Assembly: GCA_002408085.1 (NCBI GenBank) | Contig: DHQL01000013.1 | Location: 89,273-153,272 of the forward strand | Direction: 5' to 3' | Length of the DNA: 64,000 nt | DNA from: Spirochaeta sp. UBA5339 | GTDB taxonomy: Bacteria > Spirochaetota > Spirochaetia > DSM-2461 | Shown: positions 26,261 to 35,271 of the stretch, one piece after another | How the letters are laid out: each line of letters begins with the position of its first letter | How positions within the stretch are numbered: the stretch's first letter is position 1 | Notes under the pieces: model-generated | The model's input: only the letters and a program-made list of their open reading frames with translations | Databases searched by the model: none | Told to the model about the DNA's origin: nothing | Position numbers and translations under genes: made by a program

Positions 26261-28511
26261 AACAATCCGGGTTCGGCGAATCCTGATCCGGAGAATCCTG
26301 GTCGGAGCTGTTCTGGCCGGGGCCGGGATCTTTCTCTGGCTCCGCTTTTCTCCCTACGGGGATTTTGAGCGTTTCAAAGTCCGCTTTTACAGTCCTGTTC
26401 TTTACAGCAGGGAAGGAACCCTTCTGGCAGTTCTGCCCCTGGAAGAGGGACTGCGGAGGCAGCATCTTGATGCATCTGCTTTAAGCAAAGAGCAGGTTGA
26501 TCTGATCCTGGCTTCCGAGGACAGAAGGTTCTACAGACACCCCGGGGTGGATGTTCCAGCCCTATTGCGTTCATCACTCCTTTATCTGAAGACTGGTGAG
26601 ATAGTCTCCGGCGGTTCCACTATCACCATGCAGCTTGCCAGAATCATCTCTTCAAGACCTCCGGGGATCAGAGGGAAACTCCTGGAGATCTACAACGCCC
26701 TTCGGCTGGAAACCCGTCTGGAAAAAGATGATATTCTGACTCTCTACCTCAGTAATCTCCCCTTCGGCAGCAACCTGGAGGGACTGGAATCGGCGTCATA
26801 CCATTTTTTTCTGAAGTCCGCTTCGGAGCTGAGCCGGGAGGAACTTCTGGTTCTGATGATGATTCCAAGGCGGCCGGGGAGTTTCAATCCCCTGGTTTCT
26901 CCTGAAGGAAACAGTATGGCTGTGGAACGGACTCTTTCCCGTCTGCCCTTTGTTCCCGCTCCGGGTGATCTTGAGGATGTCTATGGCCGCTTGAGGGACC
27001 ACAGGCCTTCCTGGCCCCGGAGGGTTCCTCACTTTACGGCCTATGTAAAAGAGAGACTGAGCCGGGAGGAGTGGATTCGGGGAGCCCAGGTCTATACCTC
27101 TTTGAATCTGGATTTTCAGGAGGCGGCCTCCGAGGGACTGAAGGAGGTTGTTGAGTCGGCCTCGGAGTTCAGAATCAGCAACGGCGCCGTGATCATCCTG
27201 GACAACTCTACCGGGGAAATCCTGGCCTATCAGGGATCTGTGGACTTCTATGACACAGAGAATCAGGGGCAGATTGACGGGGTCCGAATACTCAGGCAGC
27301 CCGGAAGTACCCTGAAGCCCTTTCTCTATGCCATGGCTCTGGAACAGGGATTTACAGCCTCTTCGATTCTTCCGGATATTCCCATGGACTTCGGCAGGGA
27401 TGAGATATACGTTCCCGAAAACTACAACCGAAGATTTAACGGACCTGTCCGCCTTTCAGTGGCCCTGGGGTCCTCCCTCAATGTGCCTGCTGTCTATATG
27501 GCCGAGCGTCTGGGAGTGGAAGCCTTCCGGGAGCGTCTTGTCCGGGCGGGGTTCGCCTCTCTGGAGGGACAGAAGAGCACCGGGGTCGGTCTGGCACTGG
27601 GAAACGGAGAGGTCAGGCTCCTGGAGCTGGCCCGGGGATTTTCTGTTTTTACCAGGGAGGGCATGCTTATACCTCTTGAGTTCAGACGCGGAGGGGGACA
27701 GGAGCCGAATGGGATCACTTCCGGAGAAGACGTCCTGGAGGAATCGGGGCAGCCTGTTTTTACCCCTGAAGCCGCCGGAACCATAAGGAACATCCTTTCA
27801 AGCAAGCAGAACCGGGTCCTCGGCTTCGGAAGGGTCAGTCCCCTGGATGTAGAATTTGACGCACTGTTCAAGACGGGCACCTCCAATCAGTTTAATAATA
27901 TCTGGGCAGTTGGTTCCACTCAGGACATCACCTGCGCCGTTTGGATGGGAAACTTTTCCGGAGAGACAGTAATAGGTGCTCCCGGAAGCTCCTTCCCGGC
28001 CAGATTGACCGCATCTCTCTTGAAGACCCTTCACAGAAGAGAGCAATTTGAGACAGGTGTGTCCTTTCAACAGGAGAGGATCTGCACCCTCAGCGGAGCA
28101 AAAGCCGGCCCCCGGTGTCCCTACACTGTTACAGAGTTATTTCCTGAGGGAACCCTGCTCTCCGAGTGCAGCTGGCACAAAGGCTCTCAGGTGTTTCTTC
28201 CTGTGGAGTACAGTCCCTGGATTGAGTCCCGGATGCTGGATTATCGGGTGGACGATTCTCCCTCTCCTGTCAGGTTTCTCCAGCCCGGGGACGGGTCCGT
28301 TTTCTATTTTGATCCTACGATTCCCGCTGAGGGACAGTCCATTCCAGTTCATGTATCCGGAACCGGTTCGGCGGAGCTTTATATCAACGGAGAACTGGTA
28401 TACCAGGGTGAGGCTCCCTTTTCCCGGTTCCATCCCTTAAGCAGAGGAAGCTTTACTCTGGAACTGAAAAGTTCCCGTACAGAAGAGACTATCCGTATTC
28501 TTGTGAAATAA
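26247..28511 (+). CDS. pbpC: Penicillin-binding protein 1C
   Basis: The 754-residue bifunctional peptidoglycan synthase has one N-terminal membrane helix (about 18-33). Next is a GT51 glycosyltransferase with Glu91 in SEDRRFYRHPG and GGSTITMQLAR, then a transpeptidase with the SxxK motif at Ser354-Lys357, SLN (410-412) and KTG (542-544). A C-terminal BiPBP_C domain closes the protein (about 665-754). Start TTG 26247 overlaps the macroglobulin gene by 14 bases, so translation is coupled. This pairing is known from Escherichia coli and other bacteria. The active-site residues are intact, so it should be functional. Confidence 0.94.
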   Translation: MLSGRTIRVRRILIRRILVGAVLAGAGIFLWLRFSPYGDFERFKVRFYSPVLYSREGTLLAVLPLEEGLRRQHLDASALSKEQVDLILASEDRRFYRHPGVDVPALLRSSLLYLKTGEIVSGGSTITMQLARIISSRPPGIRGKLLEIYNALRLETRLEKDDILTLYLSNLPFGSNLEGLESASYHFFLKSASELSREELLVLMMIPRRPGSFNPLVSPEGNSMAVERTLSRLPFVPAPGDLEDVYGRLRDHRPSWPRRVPHFTAYVKERLSREEWIRGAQVYTSLNLDFQEAASEGLKEVVESASEFRISNGAVIILDNSTGEILAYQGSVDFYDTENQGQIDGVRILRQPGSTLKPFLYAMALEQGFTASSILPDIPMDFGRDEIYVPENYNRRFNGPVRLSVALGSSLNVPAVYMAERLGVEAFRERLVRAGFASLEGQKSTGVGLALGNGEVRLLELARGFSVFTREGMLIPLEFRRGGGQEPNGITSGEDVLEESGQPVFTPEAAGTIRNILSSKQNRVLGFGRVSPLDVEFDALFKTGTSNQFNNIWAVGSTQDITCAVWMGNFSGETVIGAPGSSFPARLTASLLKTLHRREQFETGVSFQQERICTLSGAKAGPRCPYTVTELFPEGTLLSECSWHKGSQVFLPVEYSPWIESRMLDYRVDDSPSPVRFLQPGDGSVFYFDPTIPAEGQSIPVHVSGTGSAELYINGELVYQGEAPFSRFHPLSRGSFTLELKSSRTEETIRILVK

Positions 28512-28616
28512 TTTTCAAAAACAGCTGTAAAGGTACAATCGGAAAAAATCCTATATTACATTTGCCGGATTAGAAATATTATAAAATCGAAAACATTTAA
28601 AAATCTGGAGAATATA

Positions 28617-29405
28617 GTGGGCAGGCAAAGTTTATCCGGAAGCAGTTCCGGTTTCAGAAACAATTTCAACAGGAAGAGAGAAGAGAAAGACGGCTGTCTT
28701 GTGGCAATAAGCACCTTTACCGCCCTGTCCCTTATAATCTGGCTTTATGGAAAGGCTGGAACTGCGGGTTTTATCTATATTCTGTTCCTTACAGCAGCCT
28801 TTGCTTTTTTATACGGGCTTTTTCTCTTTTATAAGACAAAGACGAATGCCAGGAAAGCCGGTGAAGCAGTTTCTCTTTATCAGAAAGGAGAATACAGGGA
28901 GGCTTATGCCGTAGCCCTTTCCATCTCGGGTCAGAACTGTGATGCGGCTCTGATTGCCGGTCTCTGTCTGCGCAGCGGCAAAGGCTGTGATCAGGATCAT
29001 GATAAGGCCTTCCGCTGTTTTAAATTTGCCCGCAGCAGAAGTATGGAGGCCAGGGCCTACTATGGTGAGATGCTGACCATTGGGACAGGCTGTGCAAGGG
29101 ATGTGGTGACGGGTTTTAAGGAACTGGAAGTTGCAGCGGCCAACGACATTCCCTATGCGAACCTCTGTATGGGAAGGCTCCTGTTCAACGGCACCTTAAT
29201 GAAGAAAAATATCAGCAGTGCCATGCGTAACCTCAGGATTGCGGCCGAGGCCGGACTGCCCGGAGCTCAGTATATTGTAGGGTATATTCTTTACAATGGA
29301 CTGGAAGGCATTCCGCAAAACAGCTCCAAGGGCCTTCAGTACCTGAACTGTGCCGCTTCGGCGGGGAATCTGAGAGCGAAAAGGATGCTTCAGAAGATGG
29401 GTTGA
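28617..29405 (+). CDS. Membrane-anchored Sel1-repeat protein
   Basis: The 262-residue protein has two hydrophobic helices near its N-terminus (about 30-75), followed by Sel1-like helical repeats. Repeats such as ALIAGLCLRSGKGCDQDHDKA and AQYIVGYILYNGLEGIPQNSSKA-type segments recur about every 36 residues with the A-x-x-x-G pattern. Sel1 domains make protein scaffolds, so it probably organises partners at the inner membrane. The start is GTG 28617 with GGAG eight bases upstream. No partner is named by context. Confidence 0.85.
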   Translation: MGRQSLSGSSSGFRNNFNRKREEKDGCLVAISTFTALSLIIWLYGKAGTAGFIYILFLTAAFAFLYGLFLFYKTKTNARKAGEAVSLYQKGEYREAYAVALSISGQNCDAALIAGLCLRSGKGCDQDHDKAFRCFKFARSRSMEARAYYGEMLTIGTGCARDVVTGFKELEVAAANDIPYANLCMGRLLFNGTLMKKNISSAMRNLRIAAEAGLPGAQYIVGYILYNGLEGIPQNSSKGLQYLNCAASAGNLRAKRMLQKMG

Positions 29406-29492
29406 TCAGGCTGCGGGGATTCGGCTCCTGCACTGTTTAAATTTTTTGTAAAATAGTTTACCTTAAGGTCATAAGTATCGGAGGGTAAAAGA

Positions 29493-30662
29493 TTGAGTGA
29501 TGAAAAACTTCAGGGAAACGAAGAGGACTTCGCATCCCTTTTTGAAAATAGCATAAGCGGAATGGACTCCATGGAACCCGGACAGATGATTGAAACAGAA
29601 ATTGTGACCATCTCGGGGGACTCCATCTTTCTCCAGCTCAGCGGCAAGAGTGAGGGTATTCTTGACAAGGCGGAGATGGAAGATAAAGAGGGGAATCTTA
29701 CCGTTAAAGAGGGAGATACCATACAGGTCTACTTCCTCAAAAGCAAAAACGGCGAGATGCACTTCACCACAAGAATCAGCTCCAGTGAAGCGGGGCAGGC
29801 TGTACTTGAGAATGCCTATTCCAATGGCATTCCCGTAGAAGGAGTGGTTGAGAAAGAGATCAAGGGCGGATTTGAGGTTAAAATAGGCGAAGCCCGTGCC
29901 TTCTGTCCCTACTCACAGATGGGTGAAAGACGTGTTGAGAACGCTTCCGAGTATGTGGGTAAGCATCTGAGCTTCAAGATTATCGAGCACAGCGAGAACG
30001 GCCGGAATATCCTTGTTTCCAACAGGGCCATTATTGAAGAAGAGCGGCAGAAGCAGATGGATGAACTCAAAAAGGTCATCAAGGTTGGACAGACCGTTAC
30101 CGGTACCGTTCTGCAGATCCGTGATTTCGGCGCCTTTGTAGACATCGGCGGCATTCAGGCTCTGCTGCCTGTTTCCGAGATCAGCCGGACCCGTGTGGAC
30201 AATGTCAATCAGGTCCTGGAGATCGGACAGGAAGTGGAAGCATCCATCCTGAAGCTGGACTGGCAGAACGAGCGTTTCTCCATCAGTATGAAGGCCCTTG
30301 AGAAGGACCCCTGGGATACGGCTGCAGAAACCTACAAGGCCGGCAGTACACACAAGGGTAAGGTTGCCCGGATCATGAATTTCGGCGCCTTTGTTACTCT
30401 TGAGCCCGGTATGGACGGTCTGATCCACATCTCGGATATGAAGTTTGAAGACAGAGACCATAATCCTGCAGATCTTTATGAGAGCGGTGAAGAGGTGGAG
30501 GTTATCGTCAACAGTGTTGATCTGGAGAAGAAGAGAATCTCTCTGAAACCCGCCTCCTCCTTTAAAAAGGATGCGGCGGCAAAGAAGTATATGGACTCTG
30601 AAACTGAGACCTACAACCCCTTTGCAGCCCTTCTGAAAGACAGGGTCGAAAAGAAAAAATAA
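29493..30662 (+). CDS. Multi-S1-domain RNA-binding protein (ribosomal S1-like)
   Basis: The 389-residue protein has four S1 (OB-fold) modules: about 30-95, 105-175, 190-260 and 275-350. The third (GTVLQIRDFGAFVDIGGIQALLPVSEIS) and fourth (GKVARIMNFGAFVTLEPGMDGLIHISDM) are the closest to the ribosomal S1 consensus. Length is shorter than E. coli S1 (six modules), as in spirochaetes and other phyla. It would bind mRNA during translation initiation or act in RNA turnover. The start is TTG 29493, preceded by GGAGGG. Terminator hairpins follow. Confidence 0.92.
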   Translation: MSDEKLQGNEEDFASLFENSISGMDSMEPGQMIETEIVTISGDSIFLQLSGKSEGILDKAEMEDKEGNLTVKEGDTIQVYFLKSKNGEMHFTTRISSSEAGQAVLENAYSNGIPVEGVVEKEIKGGFEVKIGEARAFCPYSQMGERRVENASEYVGKHLSFKIIEHSENGRNILVSNRAIIEEERQKQMDELKKVIKVGQTVTGTVLQIRDFGAFVDIGGIQALLPVSEISRTRVDNVNQVLEIGQEVEASILKLDWQNERFSISMKALEKDPWDTAAETYKAGSTHKGKVARIMNFGAFVTLEPGMDGLIHISDMKFEDRDHNPADLYESGEEVEVIVNSVDLEKKRISLKPASSFKKDAAAKKYMDSETETYNPFAALLKDRVEKKK

Positions 30663-30702
30663 TTGGATTCCAGGTATTCCCTTAGGGGGAAGCCATAATC
30701 CC

Positions 30703-30722
30703 GCCTCCCCTGACCGGGAGGC
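30703..30722 (+). promoter_or_regulatory. GC hairpin in the 3' leader after the S1-protein gene
   Basis: GCCTCCC (30703-30709) pairs with GGGAGGC (30716-30722) around a six-base loop. It sits just upstream of the terminator and gives the 3' end a two-hairpin structure. Confidence 0.5.
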
Positions 30723-30726
30723 TGAG

Positions 30727-30773
30727 AAACCCGGTACCAAAGCTTTTTTGAAGTTTCAGGTCCGGGTTTTTTT
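30727..30773 (+). terminator. Terminator of the S1-protein gene
   Basis: AAACCCGG (30727-30734) pairs with CCGGGTTT (30762-30769). The loop is long (27 bases), and seven or eight T residues follow directly. Confidence 0.65.
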
Positions 30774-30926
30774 ATCAGTTCTGCCTCCGGCTCTATCCGG
30801 ATTTCAGGGGAACTGTTAAAATGAGTGATGACTCACTGATCTGATATGAATCGCGGTAAGAAATATAATTGGAATTCAGTTTACCCATAACCAGGAGTTC
30901 ACTACCTTATGTGCAGGAGAAGAAAA

Positions 30927-32303
30927 ATGGAAGAGACCCGGAATGAAGATATTGCTGAACTTTGCAGAAGACAGAAAGAGTACTTTGCCGCTCATAGTAC
31001 CCGAGACTATAATTTCAGAGTCCGTCAGCTGAAAAAGCTGAGGGATGTTATTATTAAATACGACCCAGCCATCAAAGATGCCCTTCGTAAAGACCTGCAC
31101 AAGTCGCCGGAAGAGGTCTATCTGACGGAGATCAGTATTGTACTGCAGGAGCTGAACTACCATATAAGGCATCTGAAAAAGTGGATGAGAACGGAGAAGG
31201 TGAAGACCCCTGTCCACCTCTGGCCCTCAAAGAGCAGGATTGTGTCCGAACCCCTGGGCAGCTCTTTGATTATCGCTCCCTGGAACTATCCCTTCCAGCT
31301 TCTGATCAATCCTCTGGTGGGAGCTCTTTCTGCCGGTTGTACCGCCGTTCTCAAACCCTCTCCCTATGTTCCCAATATTTCAGGGCTAATGGAGAAGATG
31401 ATTGCCGAAGCCTTCCCGCCGGAACTGGTAACCCTTGTACAGGGAGGCAGGAATGTGAATTCTGCCCTCCTGGAGCAGCCCTTTGATATTATATTTTTCA
31501 CAGGCAGTCCCGATCTGGGCCGGCTTGTGATGCATGCAGCAGCGGACAAGCTGATCCCGGTGGTTCTGGAGCTGGGGGGGAAGAGTCCCTGTATTGTGGA
31601 CAGAGATGCGGATATAACCATTGCCGCCCGCAGGATCGCCTGGGGCAAGACCGTCAATGCCGGGCAGACCTGTATTGCACCTGACTATCTCTTTGTACAT
31701 AAGGATGTGAAGGATGAACTGATTGCGGGAATCAGGGACAATATCAACTCCATGTATGGTAAGGATACCCGGTCCAGTGATCACTTTCCCCGGATCGTCA
31801 ATGAGAAGGCCTTTACCCGCCTTGAAAAACTGATGGACCACGGCAGTATATTCAGCGGCGGAGAGAGGGACCGTGAGGCGAGGTATATCGCACCCACCAT
31901 AATCGACGGTGTAAAACCCGAGTATCCCATTATGGGTGAGGAGATCTTCGGCCCTCTGCTCCCAGTAATGACCTTCTCGAAACTCAGGGAGGTTGAGGAT
32001 TATGTGAACTCCCGTGAGAAGCCTCTGGCCCTCTACTTTTTCGGAGATGAGAAAAAGGGAAGGCAGCTGATGGAGAGGGTTCCCTTCGGCGGAGGGTGCA
32101 TCAATGAAATCTTACTGCACATTGCCAACCACCATATGCCCTTCGGGGGTGTAGGGGGAAGCGGTCAGGGGCGTTACCACGGAAAGGAGAGTTTTACCGC
32201 CTTCAGTCACCGGAAGTCTGTTGTGATTGGTACCACTCTTCTGGATCTGCCCTTCAGGTATGCTCCCTTCAGGCAGTTTAAGCTGATCAGAAAGATCCTC
32301 TAG
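30927..32303 (+). CDS. Aldehyde dehydrogenase (class 3-like)
   Basis: The 458-residue enzyme oxidises aldehydes with NAD(P). Catalytic Cys249 is in NAGQTCIAPDY, and the general base Glu215 is in LELGGKSP. The nucleotide site includes FFTGSPDLGR. The length and the C-terminal GVGGSGQGRYHGKESFTAFSHRKSV are typical of the class 3 (ALDH3-like) branch, which handles long-chain or aromatic aldehydes. I start at ATG 30927 because AGGAGA lies six bases upstream. An in-frame ATG 18 bases earlier would place that ribosome site inside the coding region. The stop overlaps that of the convergent secreted-protein gene by four bases. Confidence 0.93.
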   Translation: MEETRNEDIAELCRRQKEYFAAHSTRDYNFRVRQLKKLRDVIIKYDPAIKDALRKDLHKSPEEVYLTEISIVLQELNYHIRHLKKWMRTEKVKTPVHLWPSKSRIVSEPLGSSLIIAPWNYPFQLLINPLVGALSAGCTAVLKPSPYVPNISGLMEKMIAEAFPPELVTLVQGGRNVNSALLEQPFDIIFFTGSPDLGRLVMHAAADKLIPVVLELGGKSPCIVDRDADITIAARRIAWGKTVNAGQTCIAPDYLFVHKDVKDELIAGIRDNINSMYGKDTRSSDHFPRIVNEKAFTRLEKLMDHGSIFSGGERDREARYIAPTIIDGVKPEYPIMGEEIFGPLLPVMTFSKLREVEDYVNSREKPLALYFFGDEKKGRQLMERVPFGGGCINEILLHIANHHMPFGGVGGSGQGRYHGKESFTAFSHRKSVVIGTTLLDLPFRYAPFRQFKLIRKIL

Positions 32304-32977
32304 GCGTCTTCGCTGTACTCTTCGTCCATGTCCTGGGGAACAATCTCAACATACTGGTATTCCAGTTCCGGGTCCAGGGAGAGGGAGAAGGAGTAGCTGT
32401 TGTCATCCTCATCCCATGCCTGAATATCAAAATCGGTCTCTGTATCGTTACTGAAGAGAAGAACAGAGACCGAATCATCGGGCATAACGGTGGTCATACT
32501 GTCCAGAAAGTCTATGCCGTACATCTGTGAGTCTGCGGGTGATATAAAGAGAAAGTATATCTCCTTTCCTGTAGAGTTTACGATCTCAAGTCCTAATAGC
32601 ATTTCTCCCAGGATATCCAGGTCAATTTCATCGGTTTTTGATGACTTGTTAATCACAATTACAGCAGCTTCACCATCGGTGATGGGTTCATCGTATATTT
32701 CATAGATATTTCCGAACTCATCAATACCCATAAAGTCGAAGCTGTTGGTCTCATCGGGGTAGGATATATAAAACTCCACGCTCTGTTTCGACATCAGTGT
32801 TCTTGAATCTCCCAGAACATCGGGACCCCAGTAACCGCTGTCTGAGGGGGAAAAGAAGAGGTAGAGGATCTCACCGGAGGTGTTATTACGGAACTCAATT
32901 GTATTGTAATACTCACTCTGTCCCCAGAGGGAGAATGCTGCCAGTATAAAAAGAGGTATCAGTATTGCTTTTCTCAT
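32300..32977 (-). CDS. Secreted protein with two tandem homologous domains, unknown function
   Basis: The 225-residue protein has a signal peptide (MRKAILIPLFILAAFSLWGQ) and then two similar domains. The first begins IEFRNNTSGEILYLFFSPSD and the second LEIVNSTGKEIYFLFISPAD. Each is about 80 residues, with aligned VLGDSRTLM and FLDSMTTVM segments and an acidic tail (QDMDEEYSEDA). The family is not recognised. Beta-rich, acidic, calcium-binding or surface roles are possible. It is convergent with the aldehyde dehydrogenase, sharing only the CTAG bases at 32300-32303. Confidence 0.82.
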   Translation of the reverse strand: MRKAILIPLFILAAFSLWGQSEYYNTIEFRNNTSGEILYLFFSPSDSGYWGPDVLGDSRTLMSKQSVEFYISYPDETNSFDFMGIDEFGNIYEIYDEPITDGEAAVIVINKSSKTDEIDLDILGEMLLGLEIVNSTGKEIYFLFISPADSQMYGIDFLDSMTTVMPDDSVSVLLFSNDTETDFDIQAWDEDDNSYSFSLSLDPELEYQYVEIVPQDMDEEYSEDA

Positions 32978-33066
32978 AATTCGGAACTCCTTACCTCTTA
33001 AGAATAGTTCATTCTTCCGGGAACTCCAAAGATTTCTTAATCTTCCGGAAGAGAGGTCCGGAGGAC

Positions 33067-35025
33067 TCAGCCCATCATCTCTTCCGAATTATCCTCTTCA
33101 ATTGTAGCGATAAGATAGTTTTCAGAGAGCTGGAAGAACTCTATCATCTGCCTCAGGCTGACAGCCTGACCGGTCAGTTCCTCGGATATGGAGGCCAGCT
33201 CCTCTGAGGATGAGGCGTTACTCTGAATGACCGAATCCAGCTGACTGATGGCCCGGGACACCTGTTCTGTTCCCTGTTCCTGCTCCCTGGTGGCCGCATT
33301 GATCTCCTGCACAAGAGAGGCGGTCCTCTGAATATCGGGAACAATCCGGGTAAAGAGTTCTCCCGCCTCTTCCGCCTTGATCAGACTGGACCTGCTGAGT
33401 TCATGGATTGACAGGGCTGCCTCCTGGCTCCTCTCGGCCAGCTTTCTTACTTCAAGGGCAACCACCGCAAAGCCCTTGCCCTGTTCACCGGCCCGAGCGG
33501 CTTCAATGGAGGCGTTCAGTGCCAGCAGGTTTGTGTTCCGGGCAATCTCTTCAATAATCGATATCTTCTCGGAGATCTCCCGCATCGCCTGCACTGTGTC
33601 TCTGACGGCGCTTCCCCCGTTTTCCACCTCTTTTGCCGTATTGACGGCTATCTCTTCGGTGGCTCTGGCGTTCTCTGCATTCTGGGCGATATTGGCCCCG
33701 ATCTCTTCAATGGATGCGGAAACCTCTTCAACATTGGATGCCTGCATCTGGGCTCCCTGAGAGAGCTGCTGTGCCGCTATGGTCATCTGCTGGCTTCCCG
33801 ATTCCACATGCCGTGATGATGTGTTGATCTCCTCAATAATATGTATCAGGTTTTCAACCATCTTTCGGATTGAGGCAAAGACACCGACAACCTTCTGTTT
33901 TTCACCGGCTTTTTGAATATCCAGTTTTCCGTTGGCAACACTCTCGGCTATTTCGGCAATGACCGAAGGATCATCTCCCAGCTGGAAGAATATAAAGCGG
34001 CTGATAATAAGCGAGGCGGCCACCGCAAGCAGAAAGGTCAGCAGAACAACTATGCAATAGGTAATCAGCAGTCCCCTGAGGCTGTCTGCAATATCTTCTG
34101 TGAAGGAGAGGGTTCTCTCATCCTGCAGTTCTCCAAGGCTGTCGATGACCTCCCTCATGCTGTCGAAGGAGGCCCTTCCTTTTTCTCTTTCTTCTTCAAT
34201 AAGACGCAGGGTCGTGAAGTTTGATCCGGCCAGTTCAATGCTGTTCTGTGCATCCGAATACCAGCTGTTGTAGTACTCCTCAAACTCCCCGTAAAGGTCT
34301 TCAATCACAGTTCCTGAAAGTTCAACTCCCCGGCGGATTCGGTCTTCGGTCTGGGCTGCGTTTTCCGAGAAAGATCCGCTGTAAAGCTCAAGATCATCCT
34401 CAGTTTCTGCTGAATCAAGCAGAAGCAGGGAGGTATAGGCCTGATAGGCATCCCTGTCTGCACTCAGAATATACTGAAGGGCGCTGCTCAGTGTCAGGCG
34501 CCTGTTAACCGATACTCCCTGCTGTTCTCCTTCCAGGACTTCTGACATCCTGTCTATTACATCCCTCATCATACCGAATCCTTCCAGGGAACTGTTCAGC
34601 AGCTTCTGTCTGCGAAGCTCGTTTTCGGCAATGGCCAGGGTGTTGGTCTTTATCGCTTCGTTATGGGCGGTCCAGTCATTGTAGTAGTTCAGAAAGTCTT
34701 CGGATTCTAAGATCATCTTTTCAGAGTTCCGCAAGGCGGGGCCGGCAACCCTCTCCCTGGTCTGGATCTGGTTTTCTTCCATTGACTGGAAAATCGACTG
34801 CAGTTCAGATCTGTCGAAGTTCTGTATTGAGTTGTTCTCTGCAAGAAGTGCCTGATAGGCGTCTCTGTCCCCGTTGAGAATCAGGGCCCGGTCAGCCTGC
34901 ATTTCGTTGAGCCGGGGAAGACTCTCTCCAATATTGCTGAATCCTCTGACTCCCAGTATAAACACAATGGACAGACCCAATACCGGTATAAGTACCAGAA
35001 TAAATAGATTTGTTTTCAGTTTCAT
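33067..35025 (-). CDS. Methyl-accepting chemotaxis protein with a duplicated sensor bundle
   Basis: The 652-residue receptor has a first membrane helix (about 7-27), a 300-residue sensor, a second membrane helix near 325-350, HAMP, and a C-terminal signalling coiled coil. The coil contains the conserved tip NLLALNASIEAARAGEQGKG and ERSQEAALSI. The sensor has two related halves: each has DRDAYQA, a QTxxR pair of helices, and YYNDW or YYNSW, as in a tandem helical-bundle receptor. There is no C-terminal CheR-binding pentapeptide. I start at ATG 35025, five bases after GGAGG; an in-frame start further upstream (35100) adds 25 unlikely residues. The ligand is unknown. Confidence 0.92.
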   Translation of the reverse strand: MKLKTNLFILVLIPVLGLSIVFILGVRGFSNIGESLPRLNEMQADRALILNGDRDAYQALLAENNSIQNFDRSELQSIFQSMEENQIQTRERVAGPALRNSEKMILESEDFLNYYNDWTAHNEAIKTNTLAIAENELRRQKLLNSSLEGFGMMRDVIDRMSEVLEGEQQGVSVNRRLTLSSALQYILSADRDAYQAYTSLLLLDSAETEDDLELYSGSFSENAAQTEDRIRRGVELSGTVIEDLYGEFEEYYNSWYSDAQNSIELAGSNFTTLRLIEEEREKGRASFDSMREVIDSLGELQDERTLSFTEDIADSLRGLLITYCIVVLLTFLLAVAASLIISRFIFFQLGDDPSVIAEIAESVANGKLDIQKAGEKQKVVGVFASIRKMVENLIHIIEEINTSSRHVESGSQQMTIAAQQLSQGAQMQASNVEEVSASIEEIGANIAQNAENARATEEIAVNTAKEVENGGSAVRDTVQAMREISEKISIIEEIARNTNLLALNASIEAARAGEQGKGFAVVALEVRKLAERSQEAALSIHELSRSSLIKAEEAGELFTRIVPDIQRTASLVQEINAATREQEQGTEQVSRAISQLDSVIQSNASSSEELASISEELTGQAVSLRQMIEFFQLSENYLIATIEEDNSEEMMG

Positions 35026-35271
35026 ACAGCCTCCTTTAAACGGCATGTACAGTAAACTAATGTAGATTAATAGTTTAAGAGTGATCTGTTTTAAATGCAA
35101 GATTTACTATGTATAATTGAATGGACAGCCGGAAAATCGATTCAAGTGAGGAAGTGGAGGTATAAACTTCTCTGTCTCTATGGGAAATTGAATATCATAT
35201 AACTTGATCTAGACCAGTTTTTGTAATATGTTAGAGCCGTCAATAAAATAAAACTTCCACAGGAATGGTAT

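Noticed and set aside
30717..30740. CTGAGA near AAACCC, resembling part of a TPP riboswitch
   Set aside because: The rest of the TPP core (the second conserved half with its GCCAGCG-type segment) is absent, and the downstream gene is an aldehyde dehydrogenase, not a thiamine gene. It is explained by a terminator region.
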